Positions 39,115-48,167 are shown, numbered from the stretch's first letter. The stretch is 64,000 nt of DNA from an uncultured Clostridia bacterium (GCA_934675735.1 CAKURR010000004.1:65801-129800); one strand, 5' to 3'. A program made the numbers and translations. The notes: generated by a model from the letters alone, not told the origin.

Positions 39115-41190
39115 ATGAAGAAAGTGCCCGAACTGTTTGGCAGCATGGTCTTTAACGAGGCTGTCATGAAGGAAAGACTGCCCAAGGATGTTTATAAAGC
39201 GCTTAAGCAGACCGTGCGCCAGGGGACGGCGCTTGACCCGCAGGTGGCAGGCGTCGTGGCCAATGCAATGAAGGATTGGGCGATTGAAAAGGGCGCGACC
39301 CATTTCACCCACTGGTTCCAGCCGATGACGGGCATCACCGCAGAGAAGCACGATTCGTTCATTTCGCCCTGCCCGGACGGCACGGTGATTATGGAGTTCT
39401 CCGGCAAGGAGCTGATTAAGGGCGAGCCGGATGCGTCGTCCTTCCCCTCCGGCGGTCTGCGCGCGACGTTTGAGGCGCGCGGCTATACCGCGTGGGACCC
39501 GACCAGCTACGCGTTCATCAAGGATGACACGCTGTGCATCCCGACGGCGTTCTGCTCGTATACGGGCGAAATTCTGGATAAGAAAACGCCGCTGCTGCGC
39601 TCGATGGAGGCCATCAGCAAGGAAGCCTGCCGCGTGCTGAAGCTCTTCGGCAAGACAGTTTCCCGCGTGACGACGACCGTCGGCCCGGAGCAGGAGTATT
39701 TCCTGATTGACAAAGAGGATTATAAGAAGCGCCCCGACCTGATTCTGACGGGCCGTACGCTCTTCGGCGCGATGAGCCCGAAGGGGCAGGAGATGGAGGA
39801 TCACTACTTCGGCTCCATCCGCCCGCGCGTCAAGGCGTTCATGGCCGATCTGGACGAGGAACTTTGGAAGCTGGGCATCAACGCCAAGACCGAGCACAAC
39901 GAGGTTGCGCCCTGCCAGCATGAGATGGCGCCGATTTTCGCCACCGCGAATATCGCGACTGACCACAACCAGCTGACGATGGAAATCATGAAGAAGGTGG
40001 CCGACCGTCACGGTCTGGTCTGCCTGCTGCATGAGAAACCGTTTGACGGCGTGAACGGCTCGGGTAAGCACAACAACTGGTCGATTTCCACCGATAAGGG
40101 CGAGAACCTGCTCGACCCCGGCTCCACCCCGATGGAAAACGCGCAGTTCCTGCTTTTCCTGACCGCGGTCATCAAGGCCGTGGACGAGTATCAGGATTTG
40201 CTGCGCATCAGCGTCGCCAGCGCGGGCAACGACCATCGTCTGGGCGCGAACGAGGCGCCGCCCGCCATCGTCTCCATGTATGTCGGCGACGAATTGGCTG
40301 CGGTCATCCATTCGCTGGTGGAAGGCACGGATTACAAGGCCGCGGGGCACAAGAGCATGGATATCGGCGTGACCAGCCTGCCGCATATCCCGCAGGACAA
40401 CTCCGACCGCAACCGCACCTCGCCGTTCGCCTTCACGGGCAACAAGTTCGAGTTCCGTATGCCGGGTTCTTCCTTCAACATCGCCTGCACCAACATTATG
40501 CTCAACACCGTCGTTGCGGATGAGCTGATGGCGTTTGCCGACGAGCTGGAGAAGGCCGACGACTTCGAGACTGCGCTCTCCAAACTGATTCGCCGCGAGC
40601 TGGCCGCGCATAAGCGCATTCTGTTCAATGGCAACGGTTACAGCGACGAGTGGCCGAAGGAGGCTGAGAAGCGCGGGCTGCTCAATCTGCGCTCCACGCC
40701 GGAGGCGCTCATCCATTACACCGACGCGAAGAACGTCGCGCTGTTCGCCCGCCACGGCATCTACACCGAGACGGAAATCAAGTCCCGTCAGGATATCAAC
40801 ATGGAGGAATACGCCAAGGTCATCCATATCGAGGCGCTGACCTCGCTGGATATGCTCGGCAAGATGATTATCCCCGCCTGCGCGGCGTATTCCAAGTCGC
40901 TGGCCGAGGGGGTCGCGGTGAAGAAAAGCATCGGCGTGGATGCGCCTGCCGAAGCCGCCGCCGTTCGCGAGCTGACCGAGAAAACCGCCGAGCTGATGGC
41001 GCTGGAGGAGAAGCTGAAAGCCGCCGTCGCCGCCGAGCCGGAAGCGCTGAACGACCGCGCAATGTATGAGCACGAGACCGTCATCCCTGCGATGGAGGCC
41101 GCGCGCAAGCTCGCCGACGAGCTGGAAGGCAAGGTCGGCAAGAACTATTGGCCGATGCCGACTTACGCGGATCTGCTGTTCTACGTCTAA
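39115..41190 (+). CDS. glnA: Glutamine synthetase type III (GSIII)
   Basis: The enzyme makes glutamine from glutamate and ammonia. At 691 residues with the N-terminal segment PELFGSMVFNEAVM it is the type III (GlnN) form, a double-ring dodecamer of much larger subunits than type I. Active-site regions visible are THWFQPMTGITAEKHDSF, VGPEQEYFLID, EHNEVAPCQHEMAP, and the NGSGKHNNWSIST loop, followed by the C-terminal GSIII domain with coiled-coil character near the end. ATG 39115 has GGGAGAG 6 bases upstream. It is monocistronic, with its own promoter and terminator. Confidence 0.96.
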   Translation: MKKVPELFGSMVFNEAVMKERLPKDVYKALKQTVRQGTALDPQVAGVVANAMKDWAIEKGATHFTHWFQPMTGITAEKHDSFISPCPDGTVIMEFSGKELIKGEPDASSFPSGGLRATFEARGYTAWDPTSYAFIKDDTLCIPTAFCSYTGEILDKKTPLLRSMEAISKEACRVLKLFGKTVSRVTTTVGPEQEYFLIDKEDYKKRPDLILTGRTLFGAMSPKGQEMEDHYFGSIRPRVKAFMADLDEELWKLGINAKTEHNEVAPCQHEMAPIFATANIATDHNQLTMEIMKKVADRHGLVCLLHEKPFDGVNGSGKHNNWSISTDKGENLLDPGSTPMENAQFLLFLTAVIKAVDEYQDLLRISVASAGNDHRLGANEAPPAIVSMYVGDELAAVIHSLVEGTDYKAAGHKSMDIGVTSLPHIPQDNSDRNRTSPFAFTGNKFEFRMPGSSFNIACTNIMLNTVVADELMAFADELEKADDFETALSKLIRRELAAHKRILFNGNGYSDEWPKEAEKRGLLNLRSTPEALIHYTDAKNVALFARHGIYTETEIKSRQDINMEEYAKVIHIEALTSLDMLGKMIIPACAAYSKSLAEGVAVKKSIGVDAPAEAAAVRELTEKTAELMALEEKLKAAVAAEPEALNDRAMYEHETVIPAMEAARKLADELEGKVGKNYWPMPTYADLLFYV

Positions 41191-41224
41191 GCAATCAAAT
41201 CTAAGGATTCAAAAGAAGATAAAC

Positions 41225-41256
41225 AAAAGGACGATGCGTTCGTGCATCGTCCTTTT
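41225..41256. terminator. Bidirectional terminator between glnA and the sulfatase maturase gene
   Basis: Perfect 13-bp stem AAAAGGACGATGC/GCATCGTCCTTTT with loop GTTCGT. The A-run and T-run serve both the + strand glnA and the convergent - strand gene ending at 41259. Confidence 0.92.
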
Positions 41257-41258
41257 GC

Positions 41259-42377
41259 TTATCCCCGCGCATAGCGCTGACGAATGCTCTCTGCCATGGC
41301 TTGAAGCTGCGGCAGGCGCGCATCGAAAAACCGCTTGTTGCCTGCGCACAGGCAGGAAAGACTCGGCGCGTCGCCGATAAACGGTTCGCGCTCGCGACGG
41401 CAGCCGCCGCGGCAGAGGGGCGCATACGGGCAGGAAAGACAGGCTTCGTTCAGCGGAATTGACAGCTTGCGGAAGGTTTCGCCGACCTCCGACTTGGCGA
41501 GCTTGAAAAAGGAAGCGTCGTTGATGTTGCCCATGCGCCACGCATCGAGCACGTAGAAGTCGCAGGGGTAGACGCTGCCGTCCGCCTCAATCAGGTAATA
41601 CTGCCCGCAGCGGCCGGACATGCCGCAGCTTTCGGGCGGTCGGCCGAGCAGCATGCCCACCCAGTTGTCAAACGTGCGGATGCTGACGGGATGATTTTTG
41701 CGCCACGCCTTTTCGTATCGGTCGAACGTGCGGATGAGAAAATCGCCGTAGGTCTGCGCGTTCAGCGAAAAAGCGCGCTTTTGCCCGTCCAGCTCGTCCA
41801 GACAGGGGATGAATTGCAGATAGCGGTGCGGGGCGAGCGCGTCGAACACGGCTTCCGGCGCGGCGGCAGCCTGCTCGGTGACGACGCAGAGGATGTTGTA
41901 ATCGATGCGGTGTTTTTGCAGAATGCCGATGCCCCGCATGACCTGCGCGTGGGTGGGCGCATTGGCTGCATCCATGCGATACAGGTCGTGCAGCGCCTGT
42001 GTGCCGTCTGCCGATACGCCGACCAGAAAGCCGCCGGCCCTGAAAATCTCCGCCCATTCGTCGTCGATAAGCGTGCCGTTGGTCTGCACGGCGTTTGTGA
42101 CGGGCAGGCGGCGGGTGTTGTATTGCTTTTGCAGCGCGATGACGCGCCTGAAAAACGCTTTGCCCGCCAACAGCGGCTCGCCGCCCTGAAAGGCAAAGCT
42201 GACATGCCCGTCCGCATAGGCGAACGCGCGGCGAATCAGCGTGTTCAGGGTCGTCTCATCCATCAGGCCGTAACAGGCCGTTTCGCGGTGCGCGCTCACG
42301 TCGGCGTAAAAGCAATAACGGCAGCGCATGTTGCACGCGCCGGAAGCGGGCTTGATGAGCAGGGAGAGAGCGGGCAT
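41259..42377 (-). CDS. Anaerobic sulfatase-maturating enzyme (radical SAM/SPASM)
   Basis: anSMEs oxidise the active-site Cys or Ser of a sulfatase to formylglycine in the cytoplasm without oxygen. The 372-residue protein has the radical-SAM triad at Cys15, Cys19 and Cys22 (GACNMRCRYCFYAD), the anSME motif FAFQGGEPLLAG, and TNAVQTNGTLIDDEW. The C-terminal SPASM region has clustered cysteines (CGMSGRCGQYY, then DGSVYPCDFY and SCPYAPLCRGGCRRE) that bind two auxiliary 4Fe-4S clusters. It is encoded just downstream of a Cys-type sulfatase, its expected substrate, though a terminator and a likely separate promoter lie between. Confidence 0.93.
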   Translation of the reverse strand: MPALSLLIKPASGACNMRCRYCFYADVSAHRETACYGLMDETTLNTLIRRAFAYADGHVSFAFQGGEPLLAGKAFFRRVIALQKQYNTRRLPVTNAVQTNGTLIDDEWAEIFRAGGFLVGVSADGTQALHDLYRMDAANAPTHAQVMRGIGILQKHRIDYNILCVVTEQAAAAPEAVFDALAPHRYLQFIPCLDELDGQKRAFSLNAQTYGDFLIRTFDRYEKAWRKNHPVSIRTFDNWVGMLLGRPPESCGMSGRCGQYYLIEADGSVYPCDFYVLDAWRMGNINDASFFKLAKSEVGETFRKLSIPLNEACLSCPYAPLCRGGCRREREPFIGDAPSLSCLCAGNKRFFDARLPQLQAMAESIRQRYARG

Positions 42378-42410
42378 GTCGAGTCATCCTTTCGGGCGGA
42401 ATTTGATATC

Positions 42411-42439
42411 AGTATACCAGCGCGGGGCACAAAAAGCAA
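42411..42439 (-). promoter_or_regulatory. Likely promoter of the maturase gene
   Basis: On the - strand, TTGCTT (42439-42434) and TATACT (42416-42411) with 17-bp spacing, about 33 bp before the ATG. Confidence 0.55.
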
Positions 42440-42442
42440 ATG

Positions 42443-42484
42443 AAAACGCCGATGCGCCCGCCGGTAGGCGGGGCAGCATCGGCG
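42443..42484 (-). terminator. Terminator after the sulfatase gene (- strand)
   Basis: Read on the - strand, CGCCGATGC/GCATCGGCG with a GC-rich inner stem is followed by TTTT. It sits between sulfatase and maturase, so the two may be expressed at different levels. Confidence 0.7.
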
Positions 42485-42508
42485 CAAAAGAAGAGGAAGC
42501 TGTGTCGG

Positions 42509-43966
42509 TTACGCGTTCTTGCCTTTGCTTTCGTAGCCGGACGGCGTCGGCCAGTGATAACCGCGCTGGTTATACAGGCCGTAATCCGCCTTTTCGTGGT
42601 ATTCGGGGGCAGGGAAGCCGACCAGGCGGCCGTCTCGAATCCAGTCCAAATCGACGCCGTGCATCTGCGAAATCATCAGCGTTTCCATCTCGGCGAGCAA
42701 ATCGGCGTAGGCCGCGTCGCCCGAACAGTCGTGCGATTCTGTCGGGTCTTTTTTCAAATCGAACAGCTGCTTGACGTTGCCGCAGGGGTAGTAAATCAGC
42801 TTGTAATCCCGCATGCGAATCATGCGCGTGGCCTTTACGCTCTCGCCGACCTCGCCGAATACGAAGTCGCGCGCGGGCAGCACATTGTCAAACAGCGCAC
42901 GCCCCTCGACGGTTGGGGGGATGGGCAGACCGCACAGGTGCAGCAGTGTCGGCATGACGTCGGCCATTTCGGCCAAATCGTGCCGAACCGTTCCGGCCAT
43001 CGATTCGACGGGCTTGCCCGTCACGATCAGCGGGATTTTGGTCGATTCCTCGTAGAAACAGCGCTTGGCCACCATGCCGTGGTCAAAGAGCATGTCGCCG
43101 TGGTCGCTCAAAAAGACGATGATTGTGTCATCCAGCAGGTTGCATTCGCGCAGCGTGCCGATCAGCAGGCGGATGGCGTAATCGATGTGCGTGCACTGGG
43201 CGTAGAAGGCACGGCGCGCGCGGCGGATTTCCTTGTCGGAATAAATCGTCTCCTGCTCGCGCATGGCCTTGAAGATGTATGGGTCGCCAAGCCAATCCTG
43301 GCCGGTCGGCGCGGCGATTTCGTCATCGCTGTACATGTCCCAAAACTCCTTGAGCGGGACGAGCGGCGGATGCGGGAACTGGTAAGAGCAGTAGAGGAAG
43401 GCGGGGCGCGTCGGATCGAGCCGCTTGATGGTTTTCATCATCTGCATCGTCACCCAGTTGGTCGGGTGGGCGCGCTCGTCGAGGTGCCACGTGCGGGTGA
43501 GGTAGTTGTTGTTGCCCATGCCGTGCATAAATTCCTGCCCGAGGTAGCCGTTTTCGCCGAGCCACGTCTGGTAATCATCCACCACGCCGAACTCATAGCG
43601 GCCCTCTTCGGCGAGAATCACGTCGTCAAAGCCGATGCGGTCGCGCTGGGGGTAGACGTGCAGCTTGCCGACGGCGTAAGCCTGATAGCCGTTGTCGCGG
43701 AAGGTTTGGGCCAACGTCGGCACGTCGGGCATGGGCATGCGGTCGGAATAGACACGGTCGCCGTGCGTTTTCGGCAGCAGGCCGGTCATCATCGTGCGGC
43801 GGGCGGGGATGCACACCGGGCACTCGCTGTAACAGTTGTCAAAGCGAACGCCGTGGTTGGCCAGATAATCCAGCGTCGGGGTCATGATATCCCTGCGGCC
43901 GGCGCAGCCCATCAAATCCGAATACCAATGATCGCAGCAGATCATCAGCACATTTTTCTGATTCAT
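42509..43966 (-). CDS. Type I sulfatase (alkaline phosphatase superfamily), Cys type
   Basis: This 485-residue arylsulfatase-family hydrolase cleaves a sulfate ester. Key features are VLMICCDHWYSD (metal-binding Asp12 region), the formylglycine motif Cys52-Ile-Pro54-Ala-Arg56 (CPVCIPARR), TGLLPKTHG, YAVGKLH, and IIVFLSDHGDMLFDHGM with the second metal site. The active residue is Cys, so it needs the adjacent anSME. No signal peptide is visible, so it probably works in the cytoplasm on a substrate brought in by the TRAP transporter encoded 10 bases upstream. The natural sulfate ester is not identified; glycan- or choline-sulfate-type compounds are possible. Confidence 0.9.
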   Translation of the reverse strand: MNQKNVLMICCDHWYSDLMGCAGRRDIMTPTLDYLANHGVRFDNCYSECPVCIPARRTMMTGLLPKTHGDRVYSDRMPMPDVPTLAQTFRDNGYQAYAVGKLHVYPQRDRIGFDDVILAEEGRYEFGVVDDYQTWLGENGYLGQEFMHGMGNNNYLTRTWHLDERAHPTNWVTMQMMKTIKRLDPTRPAFLYCSYQFPHPPLVPLKEFWDMYSDDEIAAPTGQDWLGDPYIFKAMREQETIYSDKEIRRARRAFYAQCTHIDYAIRLLIGTLRECNLLDDTIIVFLSDHGDMLFDHGMVAKRCFYEESTKIPLIVTGKPVESMAGTVRHDLAEMADVMPTLLHLCGLPIPPTVEGRALFDNVLPARDFVFGEVGESVKATRMIRMRDYKLIYYPCGNVKQLFDLKKDPTESHDCSGDAAYADLLAEMETLMISQMHGVDLDWIRDGRLVGFPAPEYHEKADYGLYNQRGYHWPTPSGYESKGKNA

Positions 43967-43976
43967 GGCAGCCTCC

Positions 43977-45269
43977 TTACAAAAGCCCCAGCACGCCCGG
44001 CAGCCAGAGCGACAGCGCGGGGATATACGTGACCATCATCAATACGATGAACATGACGACCAGGAAGGGAAAGGTGTGTTTGGCCAGCTGCTCGATGGGT
44101 TTGCCCGTCAGGCCGCTGCCGATGAACAATACGCCGCCGACGGGCGGGGTAATCAGGCCGATGCCGCAGTTGAGAATGATCATCACGCCCAGCTGAATCG
44201 GGCTCAGACCGATGCTCAGCACCACGGGCAGGATAATCGGCGTGACCAGCACGATGATGGAGGCCATGCCCAGAATCATGCCCAGCAGCAGGAGAATCAG
44301 GTTAATCAGCAGCAGAATCAGGAACTTGCTTTCCGTCAGGCCGAGCAGCAGGTTGACCACCAGCGACGGAATTTTCAAATAGGTGATGCAGAAGCCGAAC
44401 GGGCCGGAGGCCGCAATCAAAATCAGCACGGTGGAAAGCGTTTTGAGGCTGTTTTTGAAAACGGTGAGCAAATCGCGCGGTTTCAGCTCGCGGTAGACGA
44501 GCATGGACACAATCAGCGCATACAGGCACGCAATCGCGGCGGATTCTGTCGCGGTGAACACGCCGCAGATGACGCCGACCACGACGATGAGCACCGTGCC
44601 CAAACCCCAGATGGATTTTTTCGTCGCTTCCCAGAGCGTTTTGAGGGAGAACGGTTCGCCCTTGGGGTATTTGCGCTTGACGGAGAGATAGAAGCTGTAT
44701 ATCATCAGCGCGATACCCAGCAGCGCGCCCGGCACAATGCCCGCCATGAACAGCGCGCTGACGGAAAGGCCGCCCGCCGCCATCGCGTAGATAATCATAT
44801 TGTGGCTCGGCGGGATGAGCATGCCCTGCACGGAGCTGGTCATCGTGACGGCGGCGGAAAACTCGTCGTCATAACCCTGCTTGCGCATCATCGGGATGAG
44901 AATGCCGCCCAACGAGGCAGTGTCCGCCGTGGCGGAACCGGAAATGCCGCCGAAGAAGAACGAAGCGACGATATTGACCATCGCCAGGCCGCCGCGCATC
45001 CAGCCGACCAGCGCGTTTGCCAGCATGATGAGTCGATCGCTGATGCCGCCGTGCGCCATGATGTCGCCGGCCAGAATGAAGAACGGAATGGCGAGAAAGG
45101 TGAAGCCGTCCACGCCGTCAACCAGCGTGTTGATGACCTGCGTGGGGGAAAGGCCCAGATAGAGGATGGTGACGGCGGAGGCCGCGATCATCGAATAGGA
45201 GATGTGGCCGCCCAGCAGGATGAGCGCGAAGAAAACGCCCAGCAGGATGATAATCGCCACGGTATTCAT
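43977..45269 (-). CDS. dctM: TRAP transporter large permease (DctM family)
   Basis: The 430-residue, very hydrophobic protein has about 12 membrane helices and DctM signatures such as FFFGGISGSATADTASLGGI, IPPSHNMIIYA, and LVTPIILPVV with GLITPPVGGVLFIGS near the end. It is the transport channel of a tripartite ATP-independent periplasmic-type (in Gram-positives, extracellular-binding) importer driven by an ion gradient. It overlaps dctQ by four bases and is followed by the sulfatase gene after 10 bases, which links transport to sulfatase action. Confidence 0.93.
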   Translation of the reverse strand: MNTVAIIILLGVFFALILLGGHISYSMIAASAVTILYLGLSPTQVINTLVDGVDGFTFLAIPFFILAGDIMAHGGISDRLIMLANALVGWMRGGLAMVNIVASFFFGGISGSATADTASLGGILIPMMRKQGYDDEFSAAVTMTSSVQGMLIPPSHNMIIYAMAAGGLSVSALFMAGIVPGALLGIALMIYSFYLSVKRKYPKGEPFSLKTLWEATKKSIWGLGTVLIVVVGVICGVFTATESAAIACLYALIVSMLVYRELKPRDLLTVFKNSLKTLSTVLILIAASGPFGFCITYLKIPSLVVNLLLGLTESKFLILLLINLILLLLGMILGMASIIVLVTPIILPVVLSIGLSPIQLGVMIILNCGIGLITPPVGGVLFIGSGLTGKPIEQLAKHTFPFLVVMFIVLMMVTYIPALSLWLPGVLGLL

Positions 45270-45766
45270 TTGGGCTGTCCTCCCTTCAAAATGCGATAAA
45301 GCGCCATAGCCGCGCCGTAAACGCCGCCGACGATGACGGAAAGATAGGTGATGCTCAACGGCCAGCCGGTAGCGGACATGCGCGCGCGGCTGGTCATGAC
45401 CACCAGCTGCTTGCCGTAGACGATGAAGAAGATGTTGACGACAAACAGCAGCACATAGGCGAAAATCTGCATGATGCGCTGGAGGTTTTCGGGCAGAAGC
45501 CGTTCGATGACCGTCATGCGCACGTGCCAGCCGTTTTTAATCGCATAGCCGGAGGAGACGAAGCAAATCCAGACCATGCAGAGGATGGCGAGTTCCTGCG
45601 TCCATCTCGGGTTGCGGATGAAGGGGATATAGCGGCCGATAACGCCGTAGGAGACCGAAAAGACCATCACGCAGAAAATCGCGATGCACACGCCGAGCAT
45701 GACGGCGGAAAGGATGTTGGCCGCCTTATCCAGCAGGCTTGTTTGGGGTTTGGGTGATTCGCTCAT
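45266..45766 (-). CDS. dctQ: TRAP transporter small permease (DctQ family)
   Basis: The 166-residue protein has four predicted helices (about 18-40, 50-70, 92-112 and 132-152) and the DctQ-like pattern TQELAILCMVWICFVSSGYA and GWHVRMTVIERLLP. It is the small membrane subunit that associates with DctM. ATG 45766 has AAGGAGG 8 bases upstream. It lies between dctP and dctM, overlapping dctM (ATGA). Confidence 0.9.
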   Translation of the reverse strand: MSESPKPQTSLLDKAANILSAVMLGVCIAIFCVMVFSVSYGVIGRYIPFIRNPRWTQELAILCMVWICFVSSGYAIKNGWHVRMTVIERLLPENLQRIMQIFAYVLLFVVNIFFIVYGKQLVVMTSRARMSATGWPLSITYLSVIVGGVYGAAMALYRILKGGQPK

Positions 45767-45831
45767 GGGGGAACCTCCTTCAAAAGAAAGGGGGCGGTCA
45801 TCTGTCGGCCGCCCCCACGATGCTTGCGAAA

Positions 45832-46818
45832 TCAATACGCGGTGTTCTTGATGGCTTCGATGACGTCGGCATACTCATCGCCATACTTATCGTACACGCC
45901 GGAGCAGGCTTCCTGCCACTGGGCGACGTCCACGTCGATGACCTCAACGCCCGCGTCCTTGATGGTCTGGAGGTACTCGGCGTCCTTGCTGTCGGAAAGC
46001 TCCTCGAAATACGGCACGGACTCGGCGAGCGCCTCGCGCACGATAGCCTGATCGTCGGCAGAGAGCTTATTCCAGCTGAACTGGGACATGAGGATGAGGT
46101 TCGGGCTGGTCTCGTGGCCGTCGAGCACGTAATACTTGGCGACTTCCTGGAACGCGTTGTTCACGAAGCCGGAGAGCGGCTGCTCCGCGCCGTCCACAAC
46201 GCCGCTCTGGAGCGCGCTGTACAGCTCGGAGAACGCGACGCTCTGCGCGTAAGCGCCCATCGCTTCCACGGCGTCATAATAGACGGAACCTTCCTGGCAG
46301 CGGATTTGCAGGTTCTTCATATCCGCCGGGGTCTTGACTTCCTTCTTGGTGAAGAAGTAGTTGCGCGCGGATTCCTGATACGCGCCGATGCAGACGATGC
46401 CGCAGCCGGAAGTCTCGACGGAATCAAACAGCTTCTGGCCCGCTTCGGACTTCTCGAACGCGCGGGCATGCGCCACGGAGTCGAACAGATACGGCAGGGT
46501 AAAGACGCGCAGGTCGTCGCAGCCGTAATCCGCGATGACGCCGGACATCAGCATCGCGCCGTCAATCGTGCCGGTCTGCATGCCCTGAACCGTAGTGGCC
46601 TTGTCGCCCAGCGCGCCGCTGTAATACAAATCGACGGTGATGCGGCCGTCCGTCTTTTCGGAGAGGATTTCGCTGAACTTGGCGACGGCCTGACACAGCG
46701 GGTGATTCTCGCCGTTTTGCAGCGCGAACTTGAGCACGATGTTGTCGTCGGCGGAAGCGACGGCAAACAGAGACAGGCACATCGCGAGTGCCAGCGCGAG
46801 GGTGATGAGCTTTTTCAT
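45832..46818 (-). CDS. dctP: TRAP transporter substrate-binding protein (DctP family)
   Basis: The 328-residue secreted protein begins with a signal peptide (MKKLITLALALAMCLSLFAV, cleavage near ASA-DD). DctP features are LKFALQNGENHPLCQAVAKF, VDLYYSGALGDKATTVQGMQTGTIDGAM, NLQIRCQEGSVYYDAVEAMGA (the Arg usually pairs with a substrate carboxylate) and PLSGFVNNAFQEVAKYY. The conserved Arg suggests an organic acid or acidic sugar ligand, and the operon suggests it is sulfated. ATG 46818 has AAAGGAGAAAA upstream. It is first in the dctPQM-sulfatase operon and is controlled by the promoter and twin operators upstream. Confidence 0.92.
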   Translation of the reverse strand: MKKLITLALALAMCLSLFAVASADDNIVLKFALQNGENHPLCQAVAKFSEILSEKTDGRITVDLYYSGALGDKATTVQGMQTGTIDGAMLMSGVIADYGCDDLRVFTLPYLFDSVAHARAFEKSEAGQKLFDSVETSGCGIVCIGAYQESARNYFFTKKEVKTPADMKNLQIRCQEGSVYYDAVEAMGAYAQSVAFSELYSALQSGVVDGAEQPLSGFVNNAFQEVAKYYVLDGHETSPNLILMSQFSWNKLSADDQAIVREALAESVPYFEELSDSKDAEYLQTIKDAGVEVIDVDVAQWQEACSGVYDKYGDEYADVIEAIKNTAY

Positions 46819-46861
46819 GGTGTTTTCTCCTTTCGGGTTATCGGGTGTCGTCGAACGGTGC

Positions 46862-46873
46862 GAATACGTATTC
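46862..46873. promoter_or_regulatory. LacI-type operator, proximal copy
   Basis: The 12-base palindrome GAATACGTATTC followed by (A)TTTGATTCAA. It lies 63 bp (centre to centre, six helical turns) from the second copy, in the dctP leader. Confidence 0.75.
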
Positions 46874-46924
46874 ATTTGATTCAAAAAGAAAAGCCACGGA
46901 CGATTCTGTGACGGATTCCTAAAT

Positions 46925-46936
46925 GAATACGTATTC
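46925..46936. promoter_or_regulatory. LacI-type operator, promoter-overlapping copy
   Basis: The identical palindrome GAATACGTATTC followed by (T)TTTGATTCAA, placed just after the predicted transcription start of dctP. Confidence 0.78.
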
Positions 46937-46946
46937 TTTTGATTCA

Positions 46947-46975
46947 ATTTTAGTACAAACGAGGGCGCGTGTCAA
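46947..46975 (-). promoter_or_regulatory. Promoter of the dctPQM-sulfatase operon
   Basis: On the - strand, TTGACA (46975-46970) and TAAAAT (46952-46947) with 17-bp spacing. The operator palindrome follows after 10 bases. Confidence 0.8.
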
Positions 46976-47018
46976 CAGAAAAAACAAAAAAATGCGAAAA
47001 AATTCGCATCGAAAAATC

Positions 47019-47057
47019 AAAAAGGCCGCTTATCCTCCGAAGAAGGGGAAAGCGGCC
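47019..47057 (-). terminator. Intrinsic terminator of the LacI-family gene
   Basis: On the - strand, GGCCGCTT/AAGCGGCC with an 18-base loop followed by TTTTT, 16 bases after the stop codon. Confidence 0.85.
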
Positions 47058-47072
47058 CGAAGCGTGAGCGGT

Positions 47073-48095
47073 TCAGTTCGCGGCGGAGCGCGTCGTTTCC
47101 CGCTCTATCAGCGTGGACGTATAGAATCGGCACTGCGGCGCAATCTTTTCGCCGTTCACCAAGCGGAAGAGCATGCTGCATCCGTCGCCAATCATCTGCT
47201 CGACGGGGGTGCGGAGCGTGGTCAGCTGCGGGTGAAACCACGAGGCCATCGGAATGTCGTCCATCCCGATAATCTGAATGCGTTCCGGAACGGGGATGCT
47301 CAGTTGGGCCAGCGCGTTGCAGACAGCCATGGCCACCATGTCATTGTAAGCGAAAATGCCCGCCGTTTTGCCGCGGAAAAGCTCTGCGTTATCCAGAATC
47401 ATCTGGCGGATGGCCGGCAGGTCAAACGGCGCGCTCAAAATGCCGTTTTCCGACAGCCGCATGCCGCGGGCGGAAAGCCCCCGCTCGTAGCCGCGAAGGC
47501 GGCGGCTGTGCTCGATGATGTTGGAATCGGTGGTGACGTACAGATATTCATCCAGATTCAGCCTGCCCAGAAACTCGCCGGCGCGCAGACCCGCCGCTTC
47601 CGTGTCGAGAATGAACTGATGAAACTGGGGATAGCGCTGGCGGGCGCTGTGCATGGAGACAAACGGAATTTCAAACCGCTCGATGAGCGAAATCTCTTTG
47701 GCCGAGAGGTTTTGACGGAAGTTGACGAAGCCATCCACCTTTTTGCTCTTGAGAATGCGCTCGAAGGACTGCGTCTCGTGCGGCACGGAGAAATCGTCGA
47801 TAATCATGATATCGTAATCGCGCTTGATGAGCTCGTGCTGAAGGCAGTCGTACAGGTTGGTGAACATCAGGTTTTTGCTCATGCAGGTGAAATTCGGCGG
47901 AAACAGCACGCCGATGGTGCCCGTTTTGCTGGTGCGCAGCGATTTGGCCTGACTGTTGAGCACAAAGCCGTATTCCTCGGCCATCTTGACGATGTAGCTG
48001 CGGGTTTCGGGCGCAATCGACCCGTTTCCGTTCAGCGCGCGGGAAACGGCGGATTGGGATACGCCGATGAGACTGGCAAATTCGCGAGATGTCAT
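47073..48095 (-). CDS. LacI-family transcriptional regulator
   Basis: The 340-residue protein has a LacI helix-turn-helix at the N-terminus (FASLIGVSQSAVSRALNG, then IAPETRSYIVKMAEEYGF and the hinge LNSQAKSLRTSKTGTIGVL). A periplasmic-binding-protein-like sensor domain follows (GIFAYNDMVAMAV, IIGMDDIPMASWFHPQLTTL). It probably represses the adjacent dctPQM-sulfatase operon through the two GAATACGTATTC sites and is released by the transported substrate or its product. ATG 48095 has GGAAGGAT upstream; a GTG at 48110 is less likely. Confidence 0.92.
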   Translation of the reverse strand: MTSREFASLIGVSQSAVSRALNGNGSIAPETRSYIVKMAEEYGFVLNSQAKSLRTSKTGTIGVLFPPNFTCMSKNLMFTNLYDCLQHELIKRDYDIMIIDDFSVPHETQSFERILKSKKVDGFVNFRQNLSAKEISLIERFEIPFVSMHSARQRYPQFHQFILDTEAAGLRAGEFLGRLNLDEYLYVTTDSNIIEHSRRLRGYERGLSARGMRLSENGILSAPFDLPAIRQMILDNAELFRGKTAGIFAYNDMVAMAVCNALAQLSIPVPERIQIIGMDDIPMASWFHPQLTTLRTPVEQMIGDGCSMLFRLVNGEKIAPQCRFYTSTLIERETTRSAAN

Positions 48096-48138
48096 AAACA
48101 ATCCTTCCACTCTTTAACGGATGTATATTCTGCTTTTT

Positions 48139-48167
48139 ATTATACGAATAAGCCTGCCGTGCGTCAA
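48139..48167 (-). promoter_or_regulatory. Promoter of the LacI-family gene
   Basis: On the - strand, TTGACG (48167-48162) and TATAAT (48144-48139) with 17-bp spacing. Confidence 0.82.
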
